Shown: positions 46,260-55,815 of the stretch, one piece after another
How positions within the stretch are numbered: the first letter of the stretch is position 1
Layout of the letters: each line of letters starts with the position of its first letter
Origin: Fulvivirga sediminis
Lineage (GTDB): Bacteria > Bacteroidota > Bacteroidia > Cytophagales > Cyclobacteriaceae
DNA: 64,000 bases
Direction of reading: 5' to 3'
Assembly (NCBI RefSeq): GCF_016757215.1
Contig: NZ_JAESIY010000011.1
Coordinates: 62,001-126,000 of the forward strand
Notes under the pieces: generated by a model
Seen by the model: only the letters and a program-made list of their open reading frames with translations
What the model was told of the DNA's origin: nothing
The model's database searches: none
Translations under genes and position numbers: made by a program

Positions 46260-49200
46260 TCAACCAGCAAGGTTATCGTATTTATCTTCTTTTCTATAAG
46301 CCAGATAGAAGAGCTGTGGCAAAACTGTAAATGATAATAGCATACAGATGATTAGCCCACCACAGATCATAATGGCCAGAGGTTTTTGTACTTCAGAACC
46401 CATTCCGTTAGACAAGGCAGCCGGCAGGAGTCCAAGAGATCCCATTAGTGCTATCATTACTACAGGTCTGATACGGCTGTAAACTCCTTCTGAAATAGCC
46501 TCTTTTAATGGCATTTTAGCTTGTAAGTTTTCTTTCATTACGGCCACCAGTATAATACCATCAATGGTACATACTCCAAAGAGGATGATAAAACCTATAC
46601 CTGCAGATATGCCGAAGATGGTACCTGTAAGCCAAAGCGATACAAAACCGCCTAAAAAAGCGAAGGTAACGGTAGATATGGCTATGAGCATATCCTTCAC
46701 ATTGCCAAAATTCATGTAAAGTAAGAATACAATGAGTAAAAGAGCCGCAGGTACAATAAGAGTTAACTGCTTAGTAGCTCTTTCCTTACTTTCAAACTCA
46801 CCAGCCCATTCCAAACGGTTGTTTTTAGGGAAATGAAGTTGCTCATTCACTTTTTTCTGAGCCTCAGCAATAGTACTACCCAAATCTCGGCCTTCAATAC
46901 TAAAACCAACCGCAGTGTAGCGGCTGCTACCATCTCTATATATAAATGCAGGGCCTGTTTTAAAACTGATATCTGCTATTTCTTTCAGTTGTATCTCTTT
47001 GTCGGTTAGGGTAGGTATGAGTATATTCCCTATAGAAACTTCGTCATTACGGTAGATTTCATCAAAACGTATCTGAATGTCAAATTTTCTTTCATCTTCA
47101 TAGAAATAAGACGCTGTTTTTCCTCCAATGGCCATTTCTACTACGGTTTGAGCATCTTCTGTATTCACTCCATATTGAGCCATTTTCGCTTCATTGAGCT
47201 GAATTCTGAGTTCAGGGAGGCCAATGTTATTGTATACTTTTATGTCTGCAATGCCATGAACCGTTTTTAAAACTTCAGCTACTTCATTGGCCTGATCTTC
47301 CATTTTATATAGGTCATCGCCAAATATTTTTACTACCAAAGAGCTTTTTACTCCTGCCACAAATTCTTCTACGTTATCCTGAATAGGTTGGCTAAACCCA
47401 AAATTGATTCCAGGGAAAACCTGCAGGCTGTCTTTCATTCTGCTAAGCAGTTCTTCTTTGGTTTCATCTCTTGCCCATTCATCCTGCGGCCGTAGTTCTA
47501 TATGAAACTCATTATTGAAAAATCCGGTTGGGTCAGTTCCGTCGTTAGGTCTACCAGTTTGGTTCAGTACAAATTTCACTTCATCAAACTCCCTAAGCTT
47601 TTTCTTAATTTCTTTCCCTTTTTTTACAGATTCCTTTAAACTCACACTGTTAGGCAAAGTAGCTCTTACATATACGGCCCCTTCATTAAGCTGAGGAATA
47701 AACTCTGTACCATAATTCATAAAGTGAACTATACAGGCAATGAATATGGCCGCAAATGTGGCTAGTGTAAGCTTCATGTGTCTGGTAGTCCACTTAAAGA
47801 GTTTATAAATATTCTCTCTGAAGAAATTGACCACTGGGTTATTGATCGGTTTTACATTCTTCTGTAGCATCACTTTACACATGGCAGGCACAAAAGTAAG
47901 GCTGAGTATTAAAGAGCCAAGCAGTGCATAACCTAGTGTATAAGCCAGTGGAGTGAACATTTTTCCTTCTACCTTTTGAAAAGAGAAGATAGGGAAGAGG
48001 GCAATGATCAATATCAGCTGAGAAAAGAAAATGTGTGGAGCTACTTTACTGATGCTACTTTTAATAGTTCCTGATTTTATCAGCTTGTTGAATTTTGTTA
48101 ATCCATACTGAGTGGATTTTTCCTCGAGCCTCACATAAACGGTTTCTACAATAACCAGTGTACCTTCTAGAAGAAGCCCAAAATCAAGAGCTCCCATAGA
48201 GATAAGGTTAGCAGGCAACCCTTGTATTCTTAGTAAAGTAATGCTGAATAAAAAAGATAATGGTATTACCAATGCCACGGTAATGGTGGTTCTCCAATTA
48301 AATAGAAAAATAAGCACTATCACAGAAACCAAAATGATACCTTCCATGAGGTTTTTACTCACCGTTTTAACGGTAGTATTTACCAGTTCTGTTCTGTCAA
48401 TAAAGGGTTTAATTTTTACATCAGAAGGTAAAATTTCATTGTTGAGCTGATCTATTTTTTCTTTCAGTCTTTCTATTACGGCTGCTGGGTTTTCACCTCT
48501 AAGCATTACCACTATGCCTTCTACTACATCCTCATTATCGTCAAGACTTACCTGGCCGAGTCGTGGTTTAGCCGTTTTCTTTACAGTGGCAATGTCTTTA
48601 ACTAATACCGGCACTTCTCCTCTTACATTTATAAGTGTATTCTCTATATCACTGATAGAAGTAAGAAGCCCCACACCACGAACCACATAGGCTTGTGTTC
48701 CTTTTTCAATTATATCACCACCTACGTTTATGTTGCTTTTTGAAATAGCTTCGTAAACATCAAGCGGAGAAAATTCATATTGCTTTAAGGCTACAGGATC
48801 AACTTGTATTTGATAGGTCTTTTCTTCACCACCAAAACTTTGTACGTCTGAGATGCCAGCTACAGCTAGTAGTTCCCGCTCTATCGTCCATTCCTGGATA
48901 GCTGTAAGCTCTTTAATTGGGCGATTACTTTCTATTATATATCTAAAAATCTCCCCGGTGGCACCATATGGCGGATCTATTTCCGCATCAGCACCTTCAG
49001 GCATATCTACACCCTGTAAGCGGTTAGAGGCATATTGCTGAGCATAAAAATCGTCTACTTCATCATCAAAAATAACGGTAACCACAGATAGGCCAAACAA
49101 TGAAATAGATCGGACACTAGACTTTTTAGGAATAGTGTTCATTGACTTCATAATTGGTAAAGTAATGAACTTCTCTATTTCCTCTGCACTACGGCCAGGC

Positions 49201-49367
49201 CACTGGGTAATAATCCTTGCTCTGGTATTAGTTACATCAGGAAATGCTTCTATAGGAGTGTGGATGTAGCTTATTATACCGGCTATAGCTAATAGTATAG
49301 TGAGGAAAAATACGATAATAGAATGGCGCAACGCAAAGGATACGATTCCATTGGTGAAATTTTTCAT
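46260..49367 (-). CDS. CusA/CzcA family RND efflux transporter
   Basis: A protein of 1035 aa, full length for a heavy-metal RND pump, with twelve membrane segments in the usual 1+5+1+5 layout. The N-terminus has FALRHSIIVFFLTILLAIAGIISYIHTPIEAFPDVTNTRARIITQWPGRSAEEIEKFITLPI, and the TM4 relay segment reads ALDFGLLLEGTLVIVE. Family members use DFGxxxDGxxxxxE; here the second Asp is Glu. It exports metal ions (Cu, Ag, Co, Zn or Cd) using the proton gradient. It is the last gene of TolC-CusB-CusA, downstream of its own two-component system. The metal cannot be named. Confidence 0.9.
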   Translation of the reverse strand: MKNFTNGIVSFALRHSIIVFFLTILLAIAGIISYIHTPIEAFPDVTNTRARIITQWPGRSAEEIEKFITLPIMKSMNTIPKKSSVRSISLFGLSVVTVIFDDEVDDFYAQQYASNRLQGVDMPEGADAEIDPPYGATGEIFRYIIESNRPIKELTAIQEWTIERELLAVAGISDVQSFGGEEKTYQIQVDPVALKQYEFSPLDVYEAISKSNINVGGDIIEKGTQAYVVRGVGLLTSISDIENTLINVRGEVPVLVKDIATVKKTAKPRLGQVSLDDNEDVVEGIVVMLRGENPAAVIERLKEKIDQLNNEILPSDVKIKPFIDRTELVNTTVKTVSKNLMEGIILVSVIVLIFLFNWRTTITVALVIPLSFLFSITLLRIQGLPANLISMGALDFGLLLEGTLVIVETVYVRLEEKSTQYGLTKFNKLIKSGTIKSSISKVAPHIFFSQLILIIALFPIFSFQKVEGKMFTPLAYTLGYALLGSLILSLTFVPAMCKVMLQKNVKPINNPVVNFFRENIYKLFKWTTRHMKLTLATFAAIFIACIVHFMNYGTEFIPQLNEGAVYVRATLPNSVSLKESVKKGKEIKKKLREFDEVKFVLNQTGRPNDGTDPTGFFNNEFHIELRPQDEWARDETKEELLSRMKDSLQVFPGINFGFSQPIQDNVEEFVAGVKSSLVVKIFGDDLYKMEDQANEVAEVLKTVHGIADIKVYNNIGLPELRIQLNEAKMAQYGVNTEDAQTVVEMAIGGKTASYFYEDERKFDIQIRFDEIYRNDEVSIGNILIPTLTDKEIQLKEIADISFKTGPAFIYRDGSSRYTAVGFSIEGRDLGSTIAEAQKKVNEQLHFPKNNRLEWAGEFESKERATKQLTLIVPAALLLIVFLLYMNFGNVKDMLIAISTVTFAFLGGFVSLWLTGTIFGISAGIGFIILFGVCTIDGIILVAVMKENLQAKMPLKEAISEGVYSRIRPVVMIALMGSLGLLPAALSNGMGSEVQKPLAIMICGGLIICMLLSFTVLPQLFYLAYRKEDKYDNLAG

Positions 49368-49407
49368 AATATTTTTTTTAAGGAATCAGATTAATGATTA
49401 TGATCTG

Positions 49408-50511
49408 TTATTTAGATGCGTAGGCGTTATACCATAAGAGGGCATCATGATCTACAATTGTTTCACCAGCTTCCAAACCTCCATCTATAAAGTACCCGTT
49501 GGTATCTTGGTGGCTTATGGTAATACCTCTTACTTCCAGTTGACATTGATTGCCTTCCTTGGCTACTATCACATGGTAGCTGTCATTATTAAATATTACG
49601 GCGTTTTTGGGCAACCAAAGGGCTTTCTCATTCAGCTCTCTATGAGCTGCTATGTTTACGTTTAATCCTGGTTTAAGCTTCATACCTTCATTTTTTAGGA
49701 TGATTCTAGCTTTCACTACATTTTCTTCTGGATCTATAACTTGAGAGATGTTATTTATTTTTCCTGTAAATGAGGTTTCAGAAAAGGCATTACCAGTGAT
49801 GGTAACTTGCATACCTTCCTCTACATGAGGGATGTCTTTAGCATACACGTTAGCATTAATCCAAACTTCGTCTAAGTTTGATACCGTAAAAAGTGGCTCT
49901 GAGCCGGCGTTGATTTGCAGCCCTGATGCCATATGGTTAGCTACAATATAGCCATTAACAGGTGCTTTGATCTCGAAAACACCGGCTTGAGGTTTTGGGC
50001 TAAATAGCTCTAGATTAGTCCTTAAATTATCTATCTGAGACTCTATTTGAGATACCTCACTTTGCGACATGATCAGATCTTTTTCAGAGGATATGCCGTT
50101 TTTGTGAAAGCTTTCGGTAGACTGTAATTCGCGTTGAGCCACTTTGAGCTGCGCTTGTAGTTGCTTCAGCTCAGCCTGCATAGCATTAAGCTCAGTACTT
50201 TTAATAGTAGCCAAAACTTGTCCTTTTTTTACTTTATCACCTAGAGAAACATAGGTGTTGGTGATTACTCCATCTACAAGGCTTACATATTGTAGTACAT
50301 TGTTGGGGTTGTAATCTATCTTTCCGTTTAAGGTGATTTGGTAGTTAACGGATTTTAAAGAAATCGGAACTAGTTGATGTATTTCCTCGGCCGTGAGGCA
50401 AGGTTTCTCTTCTATTACTGCGGTGTCTGGCGTAGTGTCTGTGCAAGAGGCTAGTGCAATACAAATACCTATTAAAAAATATGATATAATCCTTTTTGAT
50501 TGACTCTTCAT
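49408..50511 (-). CDS. RND efflux periplasmic adaptor (CusB/CzcB-like), lipoprotein
   Basis: 367 aa from the ATG at 50511, which follows an AAAAGGA ribosome site and starts a signal with lipobox ALASC. An in-frame codon at 50580 would overlap the TolC gene and lacks a signal, so I reject it. The core has VSLVDGVITNTYVSLGDKVKKGQVLATIKS (lipoyl half), a helical hairpin of about 100 residues (LKQLQAQLKVAQRELQSTESFHKNG), IKAPVNGYIVANHMASGLQINAG (second lipoyl half) and a beta-barrel. It links the CusA-type pump to the TolC-type channel. The gap to the TolC gene is 13 bp. Confidence 0.88.
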   Translation of the reverse strand: MKSQSKRIISYFLIGICIALASCTDTTPDTAVIEEKPCLTAEEIHQLVPISLKSVNYQITLNGKIDYNPNNVLQYVSLVDGVITNTYVSLGDKVKKGQVLATIKSTELNAMQAELKQLQAQLKVAQRELQSTESFHKNGISSEKDLIMSQSEVSQIESQIDNLRTNLELFSPKPQAGVFEIKAPVNGYIVANHMASGLQINAGSEPLFTVSNLDEVWINANVYAKDIPHVEEGMQVTITGNAFSETSFTGKINNISQVIDPEENVVKARIILKNEGMKLKPGLNVNIAAHRELNEKALWLPKNAVIFNNDSYHVIVAKEGNQCQLEVRGITISHQDTNGYFIDGGLEAGETIVDHDALLWYNAYASK

Positions 50512-50524
50512 GATCCTTTTTGAT

Positions 50525-51850
50525 TTAATTTTTTTGACGATGCTGTAGATTAAGGCCTGTGATGTAGTTGAGTTCTTCAAGAGCCGTTAAATATTGCATT
50601 TGGTTTTCGAATATGATGTGCATGTTATCTATGTAAGCCTCCATAAAGTCAAGATAACTGAGCATATTTACTGTCTGATCTTTAAAAAACTGGTTGTAAG
50701 CAGCCATAGATTTATCCAGGTCACTTACATAAGAAGCGTTAATGGTTTCAAAGAAGCTGGCAATTTGTTGTAAGTTTTTGAGCTTCTGCCTTACCTCACT
50801 TTTTACTTTTAAAGTCGCTTCTTGCTGTATGAGTTGTGCCTGATCAATTTCGGCTTGTGCTCTTTTAATGCCTCCTTTGTTACGATCAAAAATGGGTAAA
50901 TCTAGGGCAAAGCCTACACCTACAAAGTCCTGCATAATATTTCCTCCACGGTCATATCCTACAGAAAGGGTTAAGTCTGGTGTTCTTAGCGCTTTTTCGT
51001 AAGCATACTGTTTGTTGGCTTTGTTAACCTGGTGGCTAGCTATTAGTAAAGATGGCTGATGTTCTAGTGCCAGCTCTTGTAGTCGGGTAACCTCTATCTC
51101 TTCAGGGTTAACACCGTAGTTAAAAGATTCATCAAAAATCTCAGTAAAAGATAATGCAGTACTATCATCCAGATTGAGCATTACTATGAGTTGGCCTTCC
51201 TGGTGATTGAGCTTTTTGTTAATTTCAATAAGCTCATCCTTCATAGCCATATGGGTTGCCTTCAGCCTTATTAAATCAGCCTTATTTATATTTCCTTCTT
51301 CATATTGCTGTTTATAAGAATTAATGAGCATAGCCAGGGATGAAACCTGTCGTTCTAGTAAGTCTATATAAACTTTGCTATACTGAAATTCAAAAATAGT
51401 TTCTCGGAATTCTGTACGGAGAGACAGGAGAAAGTCTTCAAGATAAGCATCAGCTATTTCTTTGTTTACCTGCTCTATGGCAATCCTCTTTTTTCTTTTT
51501 CCGGCTAGTTGAACCAGCTGTACTATCTGGGCACTGATCTGTCGTTGCCTACCAAAGGATTCGCTGCCGAATAGTGATGGAAGAGTTTCCCCCGTTTTTT
51601 TTTGATAGCTCGTGCTCCAAAGGTTAACTTCATCTATTGTTAATGTAGGGTTGGGCCATACTTTGGTTTGTATAACTTCAGCTTCAGCTATATCTATATT
51701 GAGTTGCTCTGCTAGCAGACCCAAGTTATTCTTCAAAAGAAGAGCCTCAGCTTCATCTTGGCTCAGTGTTAGTTCTTTCTCCTGAGCATAGCACAAGGCT
51801 GATGTAAATAGGATAATAGAAGTAATTATAATGTTTTTCACTGCTTTCAT
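50525..51850 (-). CDS. TolC family outer-membrane efflux channel (CusC/CzcC-like)
   Basis: A protein of 441 aa with a cleavable signal (ending ALCYAQ). Two OEP-type halves with long helices: LTLSQDEAEALLLKNNLGLLAEQLNIDIAEAEVIQTKVWPNPTLTIDEVNLW (repeat 1 start) and LQELALEHQPSLLIASHQVNKANKQYAYEKALRTPDLTLSVGYDRGG (repeat 2). 'WPNPTL' and 'ALRTPDLTLSVGY' are standard CzcC features. It is the first gene of the efflux operon and forms the outer-membrane exit. Its upstream region carries four phased TTAA boxes (51883-51919) likely bound by the adjacent OmpR-type regulator. Confidence 0.88.
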   Translation of the reverse strand: MKAVKNIIITSIILFTSALCYAQEKELTLSQDEAEALLLKNNLGLLAEQLNIDIAEAEVIQTKVWPNPTLTIDEVNLWSTSYQKKTGETLPSLFGSESFGRQRQISAQIVQLVQLAGKRKKRIAIEQVNKEIADAYLEDFLLSLRTEFRETIFEFQYSKVYIDLLERQVSSLAMLINSYKQQYEEGNINKADLIRLKATHMAMKDELIEINKKLNHQEGQLIVMLNLDDSTALSFTEIFDESFNYGVNPEEIEVTRLQELALEHQPSLLIASHQVNKANKQYAYEKALRTPDLTLSVGYDRGGNIMQDFVGVGFALDLPIFDRNKGGIKRAQAEIDQAQLIQQEATLKVKSEVRQKLKNLQQIASFFETINASYVSDLDKSMAAYNQFFKDQTVNMLSYLDFMEAYIDNMHIIFENQMQYLTALEELNYITGLNLQHRQKN

Positions 51851-51863
51851 TTTTTAATTGGTG

Positions 51864-51871
51864 CAAATGAA
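51864..51871 (-). promoter_or_regulatory. -7-like element of the metal efflux operon
   Basis: Minus strand TTCATTTG differs from TAnnTTTG at one position and ends 14 nt before the TolC-type ATG. The TTAA boxes sit just upstream, where an activator could replace a poor -33 element. Confidence 0.35.
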
Positions 51872-51879
51872 GCAGATAG

Positions 51880-51921
51880 ACATTAAGGTAAATTTTAAGC
51901 TACATTAAAAATAGATTAAAA
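51880..51921 (-). promoter_or_regulatory. Four TTAA boxes at about 11-bp phase, candidate response-regulator operator
   Basis: TTAA occurs at 51883, 51895, 51905 and 51916, spacings 12, 10 and 11 bp; three are in the wider context cATTAA or gATTAA. On the minus strand they read as TTTAAT/TTTAAT/CTTAAA/CTTAAT. Tandem direct repeats with an 11-bp period are how OmpR/PhoB-family regulators bind, and such a regulator is encoded 1.4 kb upstream in the same direction. Confidence 0.5.
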
Positions 51922-51935
51922 TCAGGTGAGTTTTT

Positions 51936-53279
51936 CTAAGAAAAGGATAAGGTCATAGTAGTACCTTTTTTAATAGTGCTGTTTATTTCTATGAAAATTT
52001 CATGAGCTTCCAATATGTGGTAAGCGATACTGAAGCCCAAGCCGTTGCCATCAATCTTTTCGGTGTTTTTACCTCTGTAAAAAGGCTGCTTAAGAAATTT
52101 TATCTCTTCAGGAGATATACCGATACCTTGGTCTTTGATATCTATTTTTAGCTTGTTGTTGATCTCGTATAGTTTTATAAAAACCTGATCGTTAGAGAAT
52201 TTAGCGGCATTTTCTATAAGATTAAATAAAGCCATATAAAGTAGCGTTTCATTGGCTTTAATAGAAAGGATCTGCATTTTGTCAGGTAAAATATTGATTT
52301 CCACCTGAAAGCGATCCTGATATTTAGCAAACAAATCTTCTATGATTTCCCAGATAGTTTCATCTACTCTTACCTCATGTTTATCTTTTAAATTTCTTTG
52401 TATACCAGAGAGTAAAAGCAAGTTTTTAAGAATGCGCTCTAACCTTAGTGCAGAATGCAAGGCATTTTCAGCATTTTCTTTGTATTCATCATTAGTTCTG
52501 GGTCTTTGCAAAGTCACTTCTAGTGTGTTGATAATGGAAGCTAATGGTGTTTTAAGTTCATGAGAAGCATGATCTACAAAGTTTTTCTGCTGTGAGTAGC
52601 TATTTTTTATCTCTTTCAACAAATTATTAAATGCCGCAAAGAGTTTTTCCAGTTCATCGTTCGTCTTTGAGTAAGAAAGTAGTAGTTCTTTAGAATTAAG
52701 ATTTAGGGTATTTACCTGGTGAATGATGTTTCTGACAGGCTTGTAAGCGTATTTAGCCATTTGCCAGGTGAGCACCGTGATAATGAGCATGCCTGCAAAA
52801 AAGACAGAAATCAATATGGTTAGAAGAGAGTTTTTTTGCTGTTCTATTAAATCATTTTGCGCACTTACTATCACCACAAAGTCGCCCTGATTATCTTTAT
52901 AAAACAGACCATAATAGTAAGTTCCACCAATAGAAAATTGATGAGAGGCCTTCTTTTTAATGATTTCCAGCACCTCAGGGTTAATTTCTAATTGAGTTTC
53001 AGTATTAAAAGCAGTGGTTTTGCTTTGATCATAAATGCTTATTTTTCGCTCAGGATTAAGTTGATAAAAAGCGTTCTGAATGGGTCGGAAATTTACCCTG
53101 TTGAGTTCATCTTTTTCTAAGTAAAACATGCCGGCGATACGTGCCGTTCTTGAGAGATCTTTGTAAAAGATGCTTTCTGATGATCTTATAAATGATTTGT
53201 ATGTAGTGATAGAGGTAAATGCGAATACGAAACCAAAGATAGCACAGGTGATTAATATGATTTTATGTTGAATTTTCAT
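51936..53279 (-). CDS. Sensor histidine kinase (CusS/CzcS-like)
   Basis: A protein of 447 aa. Membrane segments at about 7-24 and 152-175 enclose a periplasmic sensor of about 125 residues. A HAMP-like linker follows, then the dimerisation/H-box FVDHASHELKTPLASI with His240, the N-box MALFNLIENAAKFS, and G-boxes IDIKDQGIGISPEE and GNGLGFSIAYHILEAH. Its start overlaps the response-regulator stop by 4 bp. With the metal efflux genes 86 bp downstream in the same direction, it most likely senses a periplasmic metal ion. No obvious Met- or His-rich metal site is visible in the sensor part, so the ligand is open. Confidence 0.9.
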   Translation of the reverse strand: MKIQHKIILITCAIFGFVFAFTSITTYKSFIRSSESIFYKDLSRTARIAGMFYLEKDELNRVNFRPIQNAFYQLNPERKISIYDQSKTTAFNTETQLEINPEVLEIIKKKASHQFSIGGTYYYGLFYKDNQGDFVVIVSAQNDLIEQQKNSLLTILISVFFAGMLIITVLTWQMAKYAYKPVRNIIHQVNTLNLNSKELLLSYSKTNDELEKLFAAFNNLLKEIKNSYSQQKNFVDHASHELKTPLASIINTLEVTLQRPRTNDEYKENAENALHSALRLERILKNLLLLSGIQRNLKDKHEVRVDETIWEIIEDLFAKYQDRFQVEINILPDKMQILSIKANETLLYMALFNLIENAAKFSNDQVFIKLYEINNKLKIDIKDQGIGISPEEIKFLKQPFYRGKNTEKIDGNGLGFSIAYHILEAHEIFIEINSTIKKGTTMTLSFS

Positions 53280-53959
53280 TCGCTATCAGTAATCATGTAT
53301 CCTCTTCCTTTAATGGTTTTTATGAGCTTTTTTTCATTAGGAAGATCTATTTTATTCCTTAAATAAGAAATGTAAACATCAATAATGTTGGTATAGGTGT
53401 CTTTATTGGTGTGCCATACACTTTCTAATATCCTTATACGGGATACCACTTTGTTCTTTTCTTCTAAAAGACAGCACAAAAGCTGATATTCTTTTGATGA
53501 TAATTGAATAGATACGCTTCCTCTGTAGATTTTATTTTTACTTTTATCTACTGTTAAGGTGTCGCAGGTGAGGATTTCATTCGGTTCCTCATGGTTTTGG
53601 TGAAACCTGCGGTGAAGTGCATTAATACGAGAAACTAGCTCTTTGAAATGAAAAGGCTTTACTATATAATCATCAGCTCCTTTGTCCAGAGCAGTTATTT
53701 TGTCGTCAGTTTCTCCTAAAGCACTGAGCATAATAATCGGAGTCTTATTCTTTTTAAAGCGGATCATTTCACAAAGCTGGATGCCATTAATGCCAGGTAG
53801 CATTACATCTAGGATGATAATGTCCCATTGTTCTTGAAAGACCCTTTCTCTGGCTTCTACACCATCAGTAATCCATTCTGTATTAAAGCCTTCTTCTATA
53901 AGTCCTTTTTGTATGGATACGCCTAATTTCTGATCATCTTCTACAAGCAGAATTTTCAT
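53276..53959 (-). CDS. OmpR-family response regulator (CusR/CzcR-like)
   Basis: A protein of 227 aa. The receiver MKILLVEDDQKLG ... WDIIILDVMLPGINGIQL has phospho-acceptor Asp51, followed by LSALGETDDK and GADDYIVKPF. The winged-helix output has IQLSSKEYQLLCCLLEEKNKVVSRIRILESVW and NIIDVYISYLRNKIDLPNEKKLIKTIKGRGYMI, the OmpR/PhoB DNA-binding fold. It overlaps the kinase gene by 4 bp and likely binds the TTAA repeats upstream of the TolC gene. It probably activates metal efflux on phosphorylation. Confidence 0.92.
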   Translation of the reverse strand: MKILLVEDDQKLGVSIQKGLIEEGFNTEWITDGVEARERVFQEQWDIIILDVMLPGINGIQLCEMIRFKKNKTPIIMLSALGETDDKITALDKGADDYIVKPFHFKELVSRINALHRRFHQNHEEPNEILTCDTLTVDKSKNKIYRGSVSIQLSSKEYQLLCCLLEEKNKVVSRIRILESVWHTNKDTYTNIIDVYISYLRNKIDLPNEKKLIKTIKGRGYMITDSE

Positions 53960-53963
53960 CTTT

Positions 53964-53971
53964 CAAAGGTA
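53964..53971 (-). promoter_or_regulatory. -7 element directly before the OmpR-type regulator gene
   Basis: Minus strand TACCTTTG matches TAnnTTTG and ends 4 nt before the ATG, the same arrangement as before the TruA-like gene. If used, the message would be leaderless or nearly so. Confidence 0.4.
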
Positions 53972-54117
53972 AGTCAGTTTACATAAATGCGATAGGTAAT
54001 TGGATGTTAGTTAATGGCTAATTAAATAAAATTCTTCATAGAATCGGAGGTAATGCTTATGCCAATTCTTTTATATTAGTTTATAAGAGATATATTTAGT
54101 GAATTTTATACAAAGGC

Positions 54118-55815
54118 ATGGGAATAAGAAGTAAGTTAACTTTAATCATTATAGCACTTTGCATGGGCGTAGTGATAGTTCTTACTTCCATATTTTATTT
54201 TGAATTTGATGCTGCCCTGAAGGAACGTGTGTTTTTACAGCTTTCATCTGTTAAAATGCTCAAAATTGTACAAGTGAGAGAAACTTTGGCCCGTAAGGCA
54301 CAGGAATTCTCACTCTTTATACAGAAAAAGGAGGTAAAAGAGTCTTTTCAACAGATAGAGTATTCTAAAAGCTGGCCCCATAAAGTGGGAAAGTATATAC
54401 TCAATGATAAAAAGCCTCAAAATGAAGAGGTGCTTATACATGATATTTCTGTTCAGGATTCCTCAGGTATTATTACACTAGCCTACACCACTAAATTAGA
54501 TTCACAGTATGTAGTGGCAATTATTCAGATACCGGAGATACAGCAGGTTTTAATGGAAAGAACAGGACTTGGAGAAACGGGAGAGTCATATATTGTAGGA
54601 GGTGATTATAGGCTAAGAACTCAATCCAGATTTTATCCTCAAAAAAAACCTTTGCTTATAAAAGCTGAAACAGAAGGTGTTAAAAAAGGATTGGCAGGAG
54701 GTGAAGGAACAGCGGTTTTTGAAGATTATAGGGGAGTGGAGGTATTTAGCGCTTATGAGGCTATTAGTGCGTTTGGTTTACAGTGGGTATTACTGAGTGA
54801 AATTGATCATGATGAGGCTTTACTTCCATTAAAAGTATTGCATACCAATATTTTATATGTTTTTATTATTGCCTCCATTGTAGTGTTTTTCATATCTTTT
54901 TTAGTAGCCAGAAAAATAGTGAAACCTGTCTTGCTTATGGCTAATCAGCTCCAGCAAATGTCAAGGGGAGTACTGGAGCATTCTGGTGAAACGGTTTCAA
55001 GAGATGATGAAATAGGGGAGATGTTTCATGCCTTGGGGCAGTTGGTAGAAACGATGGAGCGCACTATAATTTTTGCTAAAATGATAGGAAATGGAAATTT
55101 TAGGGTAGCGTATAAGTTGCTGAGTAATGAAGATAAACTTGGGAAATCATTGTTACAGATGCGAGAGCAACTTAAGAAGTATCGTGAGCAGGAAGAAAAA
55201 CTGATCACAGAAAAGCAGCTTTCCTTATTGAGAGGTCAGGAAATGGAACGTTCGCGATTGGCTAAAGAGATTCATGATGGCTTAGGGCCTCTACTTACCA
55301 GCATGAGATTGCGTATACAGGCACTTTACCTGTCTAGTGAAAAGGAGAAAGAACTGCTGGATTTGTTAGATCAAACTATTAGTGAAGTGAGAATAATGTC
55401 TAATAGACTAATGCCCAGTGTGCTTGAAGATTTTGGCATTGGAGAAGCCATCGCTAATTTGATTAAATTTCTTAGACCAATGGTGGAGGCTTCAATATAT
55501 TATAAAAATGCGCTTACCGCTCCTATGAATATTTCTGATGATATAAGTATTTCTTTGTATCGTATAGTCCAAGAGGCTTTAAATAATGCCATTAAACATG
55601 CAAAAGCATCAGAAATAAGGCTCTCAATAACTCAGTTTGATGATTTGATAACCTTGTTTATAACAGACAATGGTGTGGGCTTTAATACAGATGGTAATCA
55701 TACGGGACATGGTTTGCAAAACATGGCGGAGCGAGTAGCTTTGCTTAATGGCTCTTTTGAAATTACTAGCAATAAAAAGGGGACTACTATTGATATTGAA
55801 ATCCCACTAATATGA
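54118..55815 (+). CDS. Sensor histidine kinase, NarL/LiaS-type (HisKA_3)
   Basis: A protein of 565 aa. A membrane segment (6-27), a periplasmic Cache-like region (about 30-240, including GLGETGESYIVGGDYRLRTQSRF), a second membrane segment (242-264), a HAMP domain, then ERSRLAKEIHDGLGPLLTSMRLRI with the phosphorylated His386 of the HisKA_3 family, and ATPase motifs YRIVQEALNNAIKHAKAS and ITDNGVGFNTDGNHTGHGLQNMAERV. The gene overlaps its response regulator by 4 bp. The LGETGESYIV sequence is typical of double-Cache sensors of small molecules; the ligand is unknown. Confidence 0.9.
   Translation: MGIRSKLTLIIIALCMGVVIVLTSIFYFEFDAALKERVFLQLSSVKMLKIVQVRETLARKAQEFSLFIQKKEVKESFQQIEYSKSWPHKVGKYILNDKKPQNEEVLIHDISVQDSSGIITLAYTTKLDSQYVVAIIQIPEIQQVLMERTGLGETGESYIVGGDYRLRTQSRFYPQKKPLLIKAETEGVKKGLAGGEGTAVFEDYRGVEVFSAYEAISAFGLQWVLLSEIDHDEALLPLKVLHTNILYVFIIASIVVFFISFLVARKIVKPVLLMANQLQQMSRGVLEHSGETVSRDDEIGEMFHALGQLVETMERTIIFAKMIGNGNFRVAYKLLSNEDKLGKSLLQMREQLKKYREQEEKLITEKQLSLLRGQEMERSRLAKEIHDGLGPLLTSMRLRIQALYLSSEKEKELLDLLDQTISEVRIMSNRLMPSVLEDFGIGEAIANLIKFLRPMVEASIYYKNALTAPMNISDDISISLYRIVQEALNNAIKHAKASEIRLSITQFDDLITLFITDNGVGFNTDGNHTGHGLQNMAERVALLNGSFEITSNKKGTTIDIEIPLI

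Noticed and set aside
50512-50580. Longer N-terminus for the CusB-type adaptor
   Set aside because: It would overlap the TolC gene and precede the lipoprotein signal; the ATG at 50511 has a ribosome site and a correct lipobox.
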